Positions 25,413 to 33,856 of a stretch of DNA of 64,000 nucleotides are shown in pieces. Under the pieces are notes generated by a model. That model searched no databases. It was not told the DNA's origin and was given only the letters and a program-made list of their open reading frames with translations. Each line of letters begins with the position of its first letter. Position 1 is the stretch's first letter. The stretch is from Moorena producens 3L (GTDB lineage: Bacteria > Cyanobacteriota > Cyanobacteriia > Cyanobacteriales > Coleofasciculaceae). Where the stretch lies: contig NZ_GL890945.1 of NCBI RefSeq assembly GCF_000211815.1, forward strand, positions 105,579 through 169,578, written 5' to 3'. Made by a program: the position numbers and the translations under genes.

Positions 25413-26552
25413 ATCAAATTGCCGTATTGATAGCACATATTCCCCTTGATTTGCACTATAATTTGTTGAAACATCAAACACTAAACCATCTGTCTCAGCC
25501 TTGATATCAATTACATTCGGTAGATTTCCTTCTTTATTAAAGCTCAGTAGCTGATAAAGTCTATCTCCTACTTTGACAACACTCCCTAACTCAACTCTCG
25601 ATTGAATCATTCCTCCAGCCGGAGCATAGTATCTCTCGATGTTATCTTTAGATGCTAATTTCATTTGGTAGGAGTCTGGATCAGTTATCGGAAAATCCGG
25701 CAACTGTAACATTCCTTTTTTCGACAAATAGTTTTTGATACCGTATACTCCCCTTTTCACCGACTCTGGATTCATTTGCATCCCAGAACCCAATTCTAGG
25801 GTCCATGATTCAATATCAAACTGAAGGGTTCTGCCTAACTTAGCCAAGGCTTTCTCTAACCCTTGCCAAGGCTTAATAAATGCTTCATCGAAAGCATCCC
25901 CATCATACTCATCCTCATGCATCACAATTCCATAATCGAGAAGAAAGTCTTTGGCGCTTTTTTCCCGAGAGTAGAAGCCATACAAGAAATCAAGTCCTTG
26001 ATTAGTAGAACTATGGATATCAATCACATAGTTAGCATCTACACATAAAGATTGCAGTTGATAGCGGTAAAGGTGACGAAACGGTAATCCCCTAGGGGAG
26101 TAGCAATCCTCTAAGTGTTGTTTCAAGCTAGACTGGATCCGTGCTAAATAGTTATTTCTGATTTCATCAGGGTTCAAATTAAGTTGAGATTGGGCGAAAT
26201 CCTCTAAATCATCACACTCTTTTTCATAGTCCCAAAAGATCCGATTCCAGTCTTGACCATCGTAAGGATTGAATCCTCCTGTGGCAAAGAAATGACTACG
26301 CTGATTAGTGCTAGCTGGATTACAAACAGGAACCAGCCAGATTTCCCCAGTCAGCTGAGTGTCATCCAGAGTGCTCAAAAAGTCAATCAACTGGTGAATG
26401 ACCGCATTACCAACAATTTCACAACCATGGAGATTGCCTTGTAAATATGCCTTCTTTCCTGGTTGGGAGCCAACGAATTTATAGACTTGGAGCGAAATGC
26501 GATCGCCTGAGGTTAGTTGCTGAATTGGAATAGTAGAAATAGTTGGATTCAT
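25362..26552 (-). CDS. Succinylglutamate desuccinylase/aspartoacylase family hydrolase
   Basis: A 396-residue zinc carboxypeptidase-like enzyme (M14-type fold) that cleaves an N-acyl amino acid or related amide. Zinc ligands are visible: His42 and Glu45 in GNLHGCEIVG, and His180 in VIDIHSST. VPVCNPAS and NPYDGQDWNR fit the substrate pocket. TWTLELGSG-like ESWTLELGSG carries the general-base Glu. A C-terminal beta domain (about 310-375) resembles a lipoyl-like fold. The final residues, about SKHSAVSRQPSGLAYG, are encoded by an intergenic repeat and are not part of the family. The substrate is unknown. Confidence 0.8.
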   Translation of the reverse strand: MNPTISTIPIQQLTSGDRISLQVYKFVGSQPGKKAYLQGNLHGCEIVGNAVIHQLIDFLSTLDDTQLTGEIWLVPVCNPASTNQRSHFFATGGFNPYDGQDWNRIFWDYEKECDDLEDFAQSQLNLNPDEIRNNYLARIQSSLKQHLEDCYSPRGLPFRHLYRYQLQSLCVDANYVIDIHSSTNQGLDFLYGFYSREKSAKDFLLDYGIVMHEDEYDGDAFDEAFIKPWQGLEKALAKLGRTLQFDIESWTLELGSGMQMNPESVKRGVYGIKNYLSKKGMLQLPDFPITDPDSYQMKLASKDNIERYYAPAGGMIQSRVELGSVVKVGDRLYQLLSFNKEGNLPNVIDIKAETDGLVFDVSTNYSANQGEYVLSIRQFDSKHSAVSRQPSGLAYG

Positions 26553-26596
26553 CTAGCAGTTTTAAATTGGGTTAGGTAAAACGTCCTAGTTTTTAG

Positions 26597-26650
26597 GGAG
26601 TAGGGAGTAGGGAGTAGGGAGTAGGGAGTAGGGAATAGGGAATAGGGGGA
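26597..26650. repeat. Heptamer tandem array (GTAGGGA)
   Basis: GTAGGGA repeated about five times, drifting to ATAGGGA, in the gap between the hydrolase and the antitoxin gene. Confidence 0.85.
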
Positions 26651-26817
26651 ATAAAATTGACTTTACCTCATAAGTATGATCAATACGTATGATCAACGGT
26701 ATAGTTGAGCTTAACCCCTATGGTTTTAATGGGGTTAAAGATTTTGTACCATACCCTGGTATCCATCTAGTCAATCGGTAGGTGTTACCATTGAGGCAAA
26801 AGTTAGGAGGAGGCACG

Positions 26818-27063
26818 ATGAGCGTTACGATTCCCAACGATATCTTCCAATCCACAGGCATGACAGAAGCCGAGCTAGAGCTGGAGATAGCCGTGATGCT
26901 GTATCAAAAGGAAAAACTTACCCTCGGCAATGCTAGTCGTCTTGCTGGCATGAATCAAATTAATTTTCAACAACTCCTTGCCAGTCGCAATATTTGTCTG
27001 CATTATGATGTAGAGGATTTTCGAGAAGACCTGCATACTCTCGAAGAATTAAAGAGCCTGTGA
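26818..27063 (+). CDS. UPF0175-family antitoxin
   Basis: About 81 residues. It begins MSVTIPNDIFQSTGMTEAELE, with LGNASRLAGMNQINFQQLLA as the helix-turn-helix-like core typical of UPF0175. AGGAGG lies six bases before the ATG at 26818. Its TGA overlaps the GTG of the next gene (GTGA), the usual coupling of this toxin-antitoxin type. It should neutralise the PIN-domain partner and probably represses its own promoter. I saw no palindromic operator that I could define. Confidence 0.85.
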   Translation: MSVTIPNDIFQSTGMTEAELELEIAVMLYQKEKLTLGNASRLAGMNQINFQQLLASRNICLHYDVEDFREDLHTLEELKSL

Positions 27064-27515
27064 AGATTGTCAGCAATACCTCTCCCATTACCAGTCTGGC
27101 TGCTGTAAGACAGTTAGAACTTCTGCAACAACTGTACCGGCATATAGTAATCCCGCAAGCTGTAACCTTGGAATTGACTGGTGCAGGCCCAGCAGTACCA
27201 GGAGCTAAAGAAGTCCAGACATTCGGGTGGATAGAAACGCGGCAGGTAAGAAACCAAGCTTTGGTACAGGCACTGCGGCAAAAAGTGGATCCTGGTGAAG
27301 CCGAAGCGATTGCGCTAGCGATAGAATTACATGCAGATCGCCTAATAATAGATGAACGTAGAGGTAGAAAAATAGCAGCCAGTATGGGCCTCAAGTATAT
27401 TGGCATTCTCGGTGTTCTTTTGGAAGCAAAAAATAGTAATTTTATCACCGATGTTAAGCCCATTATTGACGATCTGATCGCGATCGCTGGTTTCCGAATC
27501 AGCCCTCGCCTCTAG
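27060..27515 (+). CDS. DUF3368-type PIN-domain toxin
   Basis: 151 residues, GTG start overlapping the antitoxin stop. The PIN fold is visible: VSNTSPITSLAAV with the first acidic/Asn site, PQAVTLEL, DPGEAEAIALAIE with Asp and Glu, and LIIDERRGRKIA with the Asp of the metal site. LKYIGILGVLLEAKNSN is the DUF3368 signature. It is probably an RNase held inactive by the UPF0175 partner. The usual first Asp appears as Asn in SNTSP, which is common in this subfamily. Confidence 0.85.
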   Translation: MKIVSNTSPITSLAAVRQLELLQQLYRHIVIPQAVTLELTGAGPAVPGAKEVQTFGWIETRQVRNQALVQALRQKVDPGEAEAIALAIELHADRLIIDERRGRKIAASMGLKYIGILGVLLEAKNSNFITDVKPIIDDLIAIAGFRISPRL

Positions 27516-27566
27516 GCGGATATTCTACAAGTGGCAGGAGAGTAACTGGCAACCCGAAACAGATGC

Positions 27567-27690
27567 GATGAAGCGTTCGCAAAGCGTGGCCAAAGGCCTC
27601 AGCTTCCGCGCTTATGCGATTGACCTTGGCCAAAAGGCCACGCTACGCGAACGGTCACGCTTTCGGCAAAGCCGACGCTGCGCGAACGCG
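27567..27690. repeat. R1 repeat cluster
   Basis: GCGATGAAGCGTTCGCAAAGCG, GGCC blocks, GCGATTGACCTTGGCC, then CACGCTACGCGAACGGTCACG and a further inverted piece. Two opposed R1 copies with a partial third. The open frame across it is not a gene. Confidence 0.8.
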
Positions 27691-27729
27691 AACGCTTTCC
27701 CTATGCTTGAGTTCCTGAACAGAGTTTTG

Positions 27730-28233
27730 TCAGCTTCCATATTTGGCTAGCCAATCCGAGGTCCACATAAACGGAATTCCAGCGGCAACGGCTGCCTCAG
27801 CATCTTCGTTGCGATCGCCAACCATCAAAGCTGAAGAGCCGTTCGTTTTAAACTGCAAAATCATTCCCGGCTTTGGTTTTCGGTATTCTCCAGCGTATGC
27901 TTTACTGGTTACTTCAGAACAGTAGTGTCGCTCGCAATAATAACAGGTTGCCCCATAGTCAGGACAAAAAATAATTCCTTTGAGCTGGGGAAGTAATTTA
28001 AGAGTTTTCTGTTGCTCTTTAATACAATTTTTCAGGGTTTTATGTCGGGCTGCAACTCCAGCCTGATTGGTCACCCCAAAAATAATATAACCCTCATTTT
28101 TGAAAGATTGCAGAGCTTTATCAGCTCCTTCAATCACTTTTTGCTGGTCAGGGTGGTCGATAAATCGACCTTGACCACTCGGCTGGCGAATGGTCCAGTC
28201 GCAATCTACAAATAGCTCAAGTTTTGAATTCAT
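27730..28233 (-). CDS. HAD-superfamily phosphatase, GmhB/HisB-N type
   Basis: About 167 residues. FVDCDWTI is the nucleophile motif (DxD with Trp in place of Gly), VTNQAGVA is motif II, YRKPKPGM has the motif III lysine, and MVGDRNEDAEAAVAAGI is motif IV. A cysteine-rich loop (CPDYGATCYYCERHYC) resembles the zinc loop of D-glycero-D-manno-heptose-1,7-bisphosphate phosphatase. I choose the ATG at 28233 rather than the upstream one at 28257, because it overlaps the stop of a small upstream frame (ATGA). It may act on a sugar phosphate. Confidence 0.8.
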   Translation of the reverse strand: MNSKLELFVDCDWTIRQPSGQGRFIDHPDQQKVIEGADKALQSFKNEGYIIFGVTNQAGVAARHKTLKNCIKEQQKTLKLLPQLKGIIFCPDYGATCYYCERHYCSEVTSKAYAGEYRKPKPGMILQFKTNGSSALMVGDRNEDAEAAVAAGIPFMWTSDWLAKYGS

Positions 28234-28403
28234 GAAGCTTGCTGGGTGGTACACCAATAACGGAATAGAGTTATTAGCCGATGATGGAAATGTAACTTAT
28301 TAAGATCATAAGACGCTAGATCGTCAGTAGCCATGGATTCATCCTTGCTCACCGAATCCATGAGCTGTTTAGTGTCATCAAGGTCGATCCACTCCCAGGC
28401 CAA
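28230..28403 (-). CDS. Small open frame coupled to the HAD phosphatase gene
   Basis: 57 codons from a TTG (43 from the ATG at 28361), ending in a TGA that overlaps the HAD start codon. The composition looks coding (LAWEWIDLDDTKQLMDSVSK, then HFHHRLITLFRYWCTTQQAS). The frame stays open a little further upstream, but without a standard start. I do not know the family. It may be a real small protein or the 3' remnant of a longer, decayed gene. Confidence 0.35.
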   Translation of the reverse strand: MAWEWIDLDDTKQLMDSVSKDESMATDDLASYDLNKLHFHHRLITLFRYWCTTQQAS

Positions 28404-28767
28404 GCAAGCAGTTGGTTCTAACTTGGTGTTAATGGCATTTTATTCAAGTCTTTTTCATCAAAGCTTCATCTAGTTACTGGTTTAGTTAATGTTTTCATCA
28501 AGTTTTGCGGAATTGTGAAAATTTTACTGAAGTTATATCTATAATTGCTTTTAAAATAAAATTCAGCCATCCAATTCAACTAGTTCATTAAATCCTGAGT
28601 ACTTACGTCCATGCTTACGACATTTGGCTTGGATGTTTACCTTGATGGTACTCGCTGATTAAGATGCTCCCTTATTGTCTAACTAATTGGCTGAATTCAC
28701 TTGTTTTTTAGGCCATTTTGCTTGTTAATTAATGACTATAAAATTGAGAGAATCTTAAGGACAGAGT
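28404..28767. other. Gene-free stretch before the pyruvyltransferase gene
   Basis: AT-rich, no repeat and no clear gene. It separates divergent genes and must hold their promoters. No clear boxes. Confidence 0.35.
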
Positions 28768-29826
28768 GTGAATATTTTCCTGATTGGTTATTACGGCTAT
28801 GGTAATATTGGCGACGATTTATTTGTGAAGCAGTTAACTGATTATTTTGCTAGAAAAAAAAATGTCAAAAAAATATTTATCTGTTGCCAAACTAATTATT
28901 ACCAAGGTTTGAGTCACAAAGTTGTGTTCTTTAGGAATGCACAACTATCAAAACTAAAAAGAACTTTATTACTCTTTAAAAGTGACTGCATAGCCTGGGG
29001 TGGGGGAACCTTAAACCTACAAGACAGGCCAAGGAATTTATCAAGGATGCAAGCCTTGTCAAAATTAATGGGTAAGCGTTTCTGCTTCCTCGGTGTTGGA
29101 TTAGAAAGCGTGAAATCTGAGAAGAAAAAAAAGATAGCTGATATCTTTGAAAAAGCCGATCTGCTATACCTTAGAGATAACCATTCCTATGAAATGGCAT
29201 TGCAACAGCTTCAACTTGCTAAATCACCTGACTTAGGAGGTGATTTGGCTTTCTTAGATTTGACTATTTATGAAAAGTTTGTCAAACCAGCCCAGCAAGC
29301 TAGTGATATTTCCAACATATCCTTCTCTGGAAAATTTTGGTGGGGTGAAGGCAGGGCTGAGTTTTATGCCAAACAGTTAATGCCACTCATTGAGAAGTAT
29401 AATTGTATGATTCATTTGCTACCAGGACATTTAGGAAATGAAAGAAATGATAATCGCTTCCACGAACGACTGAAGAAATATTTACCCGCTTCTAATTGCC
29501 AAATCAACTCATGGAAAAATCCGGAAGAGTTTCTAGCAATCCTGAGGCATATGGATTTTCACATAGGTAATCGCCTGCACTCAATTATACTAGCCGATCT
29601 TCTTGGCATTGCCAATATTGGAATTGTTAATTCCGAATCAAAAATTAAGCATTACATTGATAAGTCAGAAATGCTACCGACAGCAAGAGTGGTAAATTTT
29701 ATGGAGCCCTTGTCTCTAGAGCGGATAGAAACCATTTTCAAAAATTACAAAAGACCAGAAGAGTTTATCTGCCAAGAATCAAAAACTGCGAAAGAATGTC
29801 TTGATAAAGTTTTTGCCAATAGATAG
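28768..29826 (+). CDS. Polysaccharide pyruvyl transferase family protein
   Basis: 352 residues, GTG start with TAAGGA about eight bases upstream. The N-terminus IGYYGYGNIGDD and WGGGTLNLQD are the signature of the CsaB/WcaK pyruvyltransferase family, which adds a ketal pyruvate from phosphoenolpyruvate to sugars. A later HIGNRLHSIILADLLGI carries the conserved Arg-Leu-His. Some members are glycosyltransferase-like and may not use pyruvate. The next gene, a PP-loop protein, begins 34 bp after it and is probably co-transcribed. Confidence 0.8.
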   Translation: MNIFLIGYYGYGNIGDDLFVKQLTDYFARKKNVKKIFICCQTNYYQGLSHKVVFFRNAQLSKLKRTLLLFKSDCIAWGGGTLNLQDRPRNLSRMQALSKLMGKRFCFLGVGLESVKSEKKKKIADIFEKADLLYLRDNHSYEMALQQLQLAKSPDLGGDLAFLDLTIYEKFVKPAQQASDISNISFSGKFWWGEGRAEFYAKQLMPLIEKYNCMIHLLPGHLGNERNDNRFHERLKKYLPASNCQINSWKNPEEFLAILRHMDFHIGNRLHSIILADLLGIANIGIVNSESKIKHYIDKSEMLPTARVVNFMEPLSLERIETIFKNYKRPEEFICQESKTAKECLDKVFANR

Positions 29827-29859
29827 TTTTCCCTTTATTCAACTACACTAATAAATCTT

Positions 29860-30774
29860 ATGAAACTACTGCATGTTGAAAAAATCATTGCTAATGACAC
29901 AGTGAGACTTGTTGGTCTCGTGCAGGTTGATAGCCTTGACCAAGAAATAGAGATTTATTTTGAATATCCTCAACGATTCGCTGATTTTGTCAGTGAAAGC
30001 GCCGATGCTTTTGTTCCTGCCTTACTTTTACCGGCAATGGAGAAAGGTGAAAATCTGGAGATAAAACCGCTGATGTCCGCGAAACTTTTCCGAAATTTAC
30101 CTACCATACAAGATATCTTTCATCAGTGGTATCCATCCCAGCTTAAAAAAGTTTTAGTTACCGCAGAATCCCCAACAAACTATGATCAAAAATCCCTTAG
30201 CAAAGTTGGGGCATTTTTCTCCTTGGGAGTGGATTCGTTTTATACCTTTATTAAACATACGAAGACCCGTAGCGACCTTGCACTTCCCCTTTCTCATTTA
30301 ATTTACATGAAAGGCATTGAGCGACCTTTACGCATTTATAAACATGGTCAAGAAAAAAAGGTAATCTCAAGGATTATGGAAGTTGCCCATGCAGCCAGTA
30401 TAGATTGTATTGTCGGTGAAACAAATATCCGCAATCATTTTAACTTACAATGGGGACCTTATTATCATGGGGCTGGCTTGGCTTCAGTGTCACTTTCTCT
30501 TTCAGCAGGTTTAGAATCTGTTTTAATTCCTTCAACAGATTCTTATAAAGATGTTTTTCCTTGGGGAACTAGCCCATTACTCGACCACCTATGGTCAACG
30601 GAAAAAACTAATATAGTTCATGACGGCTCAGAGACCCAAAGGGTTGAAAAAATTGCTAAATTTTTAGCCAAAGACCCTTTCGCTATGAAATATTTGAGGG
30701 TATGTACTAATAATGAAGGTGGTGAAACCAACTGTGGAACCTGCCCTAAATGCGTGAGAAGCTGCCTTTACTGA
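29860..30774 (+). pseudogene. PP-loop (QueC-like) enzyme, N-terminal part before frameshift
   Basis: 304 codons. FFSLGVDSFY is a PP-loop (usually SGGVDS), the ATP-pyrophosphatase site of QueC- and NAD-synthase-like enzymes; here the second residue is Leu. The end has NCGTCPKCVRS, a paired-cysteine motif as in zinc-binding QueC relatives. The frame stops at TGA just after these cysteines. The expected C-terminal helices follow in another frame (next entry), so one base has probably been lost near 30757-30762. It could be a true mutation or an assembly error. The adjacent pyruvyltransferase gene suggests a sugar-modification pair. Confidence 0.6.
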
Positions 30775-31109
30775 TTTCTGGAAATTTAGAAAAAGCTATA
30801 ACTTTTCCAGATAAATTACCCAGTAATTGGAACAGAATATTGCAAATTCAAGATACTCATGATCTAAGTCATGCTGTAGCAATTTTGAAGCTGGCGAAAG
30901 ACGTTAATGCCGAACCAAAAATAGTAAACGCTCTTGATAGCAAAATAGAAAATGGTAAAGCCTATTTATTTTGCCAAGGCAAAACTATTGCTGGAGTAGT
31001 AGCTTCAATACTTCACGTTTATTTTATTAAGAAGCCATTTGATTTGGTCAAACAACCAATCAAAGACATTCTAAATAGCCTAAATTTATATAGCGCAAAC
31101 CAGGGCTGA
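30750..31109 (+). pseudogene. C-terminal part of the PP-loop enzyme in shifted frame
   Basis: 119 codons beginning at an internal ATG that overlaps the previous frame by 25 bp. LPLLISGNLEKAITFPDKLPS looks like the direct continuation of CxxC-VRS in related proteins, and the rest is helical (DLSHAVAILKLAKDVNAEPKI). No ribosome binding site precedes the ATG, so independent translation is unlikely. Restoring one base would give a protein of about 415 residues. Confidence 0.55.
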
Positions 31110-31260
31110 ATGACACCCTGGTTAACCAGGGCTGTTTCAAAGTCGGACTCAAATGTGCTTGGTGGGGAGGTAACTTCTCAATAACCGCTGTGGGTTCAAA
31201 CAGATGGGTATTGAGCTTGCCCCCCTTGTCAAGAGTGCATAAATCTGGTTCAAAAAAGAT

Positions 31261-31905
31261 ATGATTGAAAACCCCGTGCAAGTGAAAGATGACCAACTCA
31301 GCGACCTTCATGAGGTCGAGAAGCTGCGTGTGCTTGTCGGGCAACAGGCTGAAATGATCGCAGCTCTGGACAATAAAAATAAAGAGTTGACCAAGCGCAT
31401 CGGTGAATTGGAGGAAGAGTTACGAGGGAAAAAAAAGCTGAATAAAAAGCCCCAACTAAGTGCGAGTAAGCGTGGGCGTAGGCAAGCAGCAGGAGCAACA
31501 GCACGGAGATCGAAAACGTCCGCGCCTCAGCTAAAGGTCGTAAGAAAGCTCGCTTCGTGGTGGACACCGAATGGAAAATAGAACCGTATTTAGTGCCAGA
31601 CGGGGCAAGATTTAATGGATACCGAGAATATGATGTTCAAGAGCAATGCCATGAACGCAACAACATCCGCTTCTATTTAGCCGAATATGTGTTGCCCGAT
31701 AGTGGGGTGATCAGCGCTCAATTACCACCACAGTAACGCAAGACAGGGCATTATGGGCCAGAACTGGTGGGATATATCTTGCACGAGTAATATCACAATC
31801 GAGTCACGCAACCGCTGATTCATGAGCAGCTATTGGAATGGGGCATCGAGATATCAGTAGGTCTTATCAATTTTAACCACGGATACTTCAGTTAGTCTAG
31901 GGTTC
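31261..31905 (+). pseudogene. Decayed IS66-like transposase
   Basis: The first frame (31261-31581) encodes a coiled-coil start (EKLRVLVGQQAEMIAALDNK, then ELTKRIGELEEELRGKKKLN), as in IS66-type transposases. After frameshifts the other frame reads NGYREYDVQEQCHERNNIRF and YLAEYVLPDSG, and later GHYGPELVGYILHEYHNRVT and QPLIHEQLLEWGIEIS, the usual zinc-finger-to-core region of these transposases. The catalytic part is gone. A 13-base match to an inverted-repeat end (CAGGGCTGTTTCA, 31127) lies upstream, shared with the small element at 38368. Confidence 0.65.
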
Positions 31906-31931
31906 GCGAGCCGCATATGCTGGTGCTCGAA

Positions 31932-32008
31932 GCGTACGCACAGTTTGGGGTTAGCGTACGCACAGTTTGGGGTTAGCGTACGCACAGTTTGGGGTTAGCG
32001 TACGCACT
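31932..32008. repeat. 22-bp tandem repeat
   Basis: Three full copies of GCGTACGCACAGTTTGGGGT plus TA, then a partial fourth. GCGTACGC is itself a palindrome. Confidence 0.9.
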
Positions 32009-32091
32009 GAATAATTTACCTAGTAAAGGATACAGCAATTTCTGGAAAGTACTTGACAAATTACTCTTTTGCTTAACTTGTCACCAATGCC

Positions 32092-32134
32092 CATTACCCA
32101 TTACCCATTACCCATTACCCATTACCCATTACCC
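32092..32134. repeat. Heptamer tandem array (CATTACC)
   Basis: Six copies of CATTACC. A reverse-orientation relative (AATGGGT) occurs near 39805. Confidence 0.9.
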
Positions 32135-32175
32135 AGATTTAGTACAAATGTTCGGCAAAAGTGACATGCTCCCGA

Positions 32176-32357
32176 TATGAGGTTTGATATGAGGTTTATG
32201 AGGTTTGATATGAGGTTTATGAGGTTTGATATGAGGTTTATGAGGTTTGATATGAGGTTTATGAGGTTTGATATGAGGTTTATGAGGTTTATGAGGTTTG
32301 ATATGAGGTTTGATATGAGGTTTCATATGAGGTTTCATATGAGGTTTTATATGAGTT
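32176..32357. repeat. 21/9/12-bp tandem repeat array (ATGAGGTTT units)
   Basis: ATGAGGTTT and GATATGAGGTTT units alternate, mostly as a 21-bp compound unit, drifting to CATATGAGGTTT at the end. All unit lengths are multiples of three, so both strands stay open: MRF/MRFD repeats on plus, KPH/IKPH repeats on minus. Neither has a recognisable ribosome binding site or other coding sign. Confidence 0.85.
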
Positions 32358-32560
32358 TTATAAGTTTACAAACACTTGTGATTAGAGTTAATCTTTATAT
32401 TAAAGGAAGTAAAATTTCCTTTATTGAAGACAATTACGAGTTGTAAAACAAAAAGACCATTGTAGGAGATCACCTAAGATAGTTATGGGTAAGACATCTT
32501 GTCAATAAAACTGGCGTAGTTCTTAATAAAATAGACTTAGTATGCTTATTGATAATGCAC

Positions 32561-32607
32561 TTTGTAAATATAGTATTTGCATATTAACAAAACACTATAT
32601 TTACAAA
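32561..32607. repeat. 14-bp perfect inverted repeat
   Basis: TTTGTAAATATAGT (32561-32574) and ACTATATTTACAAA (32594-32607) with a 19-base loop. The flank and stem resemble the terminator after the lectin gene (TAGTTCTTAATAAA occurs upstream of both). It lies between the tandem array and the NtcA-type promoter and could insulate that promoter. Confidence 0.7.
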
Positions 32608-32677
32608 ATAAAAAGATGTTAAAAATAAAAAAAATGCGTTTTACCTACTAAAATATTATTTTTTTTATTGGCAACCC

Positions 32678-32718
32678 GTAACTTAGGTTACATAAAATAT
32701 AAGCATCTCGATTATAAT
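32678..32718 (+). promoter_or_regulatory. NtcA-type promoter of the catalase/LodA-like operon
   Basis: GTA-ACTTAGGT-TAC (32678-32691) is a perfect GTA-N8-TAC NtcA site. After 21 bases comes TATAAT (32713-32718). That spacing is the one of class II NtcA-activated promoters, where the site replaces the -35 box. NtcA is the cyanobacterial CRP-family activator for nitrogen starvation. A palindrome TGTAATGTTACA follows at the expected start-site region, then an ATG at 32748. Binding is inferred; the sequence match and spacing are direct. Confidence 0.8.
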
Positions 32719-32747
32719 CTTGTAATGTTACAAAACGAGGTTTCATT

Positions 32748-33821
32748 ATGCGTAAACCCCCTAGTTATGATAGTGTGAAGACTGCACCGACGTGCAATTG
32801 CGAAGAAAATCCAATCGAATGTCTCAAAATGATGTTTGTTGACATGGTGCAAATGGGACGGATTGAAGAGGGCCAATGTCCCGCCCGTCGCCCTGTTTTT
32901 CTGCGCTTGCATGGCGTTGCTCACGGAAGCTTAGAAGTTGTTTCTGACTTACCCGAAAACTTGCAGGTTGGTCTATTTAACAACCCCGGAAAAAGCTATC
33001 CAGTTTGGGTTCGTTATGCCAGCGATATACCCGATGGCGTACCCGACCTGAAAAGTACAGTGGGGATCGGGATTAAAGTTTTTGACGTTGAGGGAGAAAA
33101 AATACTTACTCCCGACGAACATGCTCCTACCATGGACTTGCTGTTGCAAAACATAGATATCTTTTTTGTAGATAATGCTAAAGATATGTGTGAATTTACA
33201 CAAGCTAGTTTTAGTGGTGAAAGCGAACAATGGTTGAAAGAGCACCCCGAAACAGCAGAAATTCTTGAAGAAATGGCAAAGGAAGTGCCTTCTGTCCTCG
33301 AAACCAATTTGTGGAGCGCGATGCCCTTTCATTTTGGAGAGAATGATTTTTGCAAGTACAAATTAGTGCCAGAGGTCGTTCCAACTGGGCCCGATCCCGA
33401 TTACGGCGACTCCAATTATTTACATGCGGATCTAGTGCAGCGACTTCAGAATGGGGAAGCAAAGCTGAAGTTTTTCGTTCAGTTGCGCACTAACCCTGGA
33501 ACAATGCCCATTGATCGCGCAACCGTTCGCTGGGAGGAATCACAATCGTCCCCCATTCACGTTGCTACACTGGTTCTTCCCCAGCAAGATATCACCGCCC
33601 GAGGACAAGCAGAATATGGTGAAACACTATCCTTTCACCCGTGGCGCACCCTGAAAGCACACGAACCTGTTGGTTCTATTGCAGAGGCTCGGAAGGTTGC
33701 CTATCAAGCTTCAGCAGAGCTTCGACGCAATGTCAATGGCGAACCGATTGGAGAACCACAAGTAGTGCGCCCTGACACCGTTTGGCCGCCAGCGTCACAA
33801 GGGTGTCAACCTAATCAGTGA
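32748..33821 (+). CDS. Catalase-like haem protein
   Basis: 357 residues of the catalase-like superfamily. The distal region is FLRLHGVAHGSLEV with a His. WVRYASDIPDGVPDLKSTVGIGIKVFDVEG matches the catalase fold in this branch, and AEYGETLSFHPWRTLKAHEPVGSI-AEARK the C-terminal part. It is shorter than true catalases (about 480). The usual R-x-F-x-Y-x-D-T haem-ligand motif is not obvious, so it may be a peroxidase- or allene-oxide-synthase-like member. The gene directly precedes the LodA-like oxidase (35 bp gap, AAAGGAG for the next start), so removing the peroxide made by that enzyme is the likely job. CGAGG precedes its ATG. Confidence 0.75.
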   Translation: MRKPPSYDSVKTAPTCNCEENPIECLKMMFVDMVQMGRIEEGQCPARRPVFLRLHGVAHGSLEVVSDLPENLQVGLFNNPGKSYPVWVRYASDIPDGVPDLKSTVGIGIKVFDVEGEKILTPDEHAPTMDLLLQNIDIFFVDNAKDMCEFTQASFSGESEQWLKEHPETAEILEEMAKEVPSVLETNLWSAMPFHFGENDFCKYKLVPEVVPTGPDPDYGDSNYLHADLVQRLQNGEAKLKFFVQLRTNPGTMPIDRATVRWEESQSSPIHVATLVLPQQDITARGQAEYGETLSFHPWRTLKAHEPVGSIAEARKVAYQASAELRRNVNGEPIGEPQVVRPDTVWPPASQGCQPNQ

Positions 33822-33856
33822 AACAAACAATACTAAAACTAAAGGAGTAACTAAGT

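Noticed and set aside
27568..27750. Open frame between the toxin and HAD genes
   Set aside because: Entirely R1 repeat sequence; it only repeats the LGQKATLRE peptide.
30740..30790. Programmed ribosomal frameshift in the PP-loop gene
   Set aside because: No slippery heptamer or downstream pseudoknot that I can see; a simple one-base loss explains it better.
32129..32446. MRF-repeat and KPH-repeat proteins on opposite strands
   Set aside because: A consequence of repeat units with length divisible by three; no ribosome binding site or conserved domain.
32748..33821. True monofunctional catalase (KatE type)
   Set aside because: Too short, and the usual haem-tyrosine motif is not evident; called catalase-like instead.
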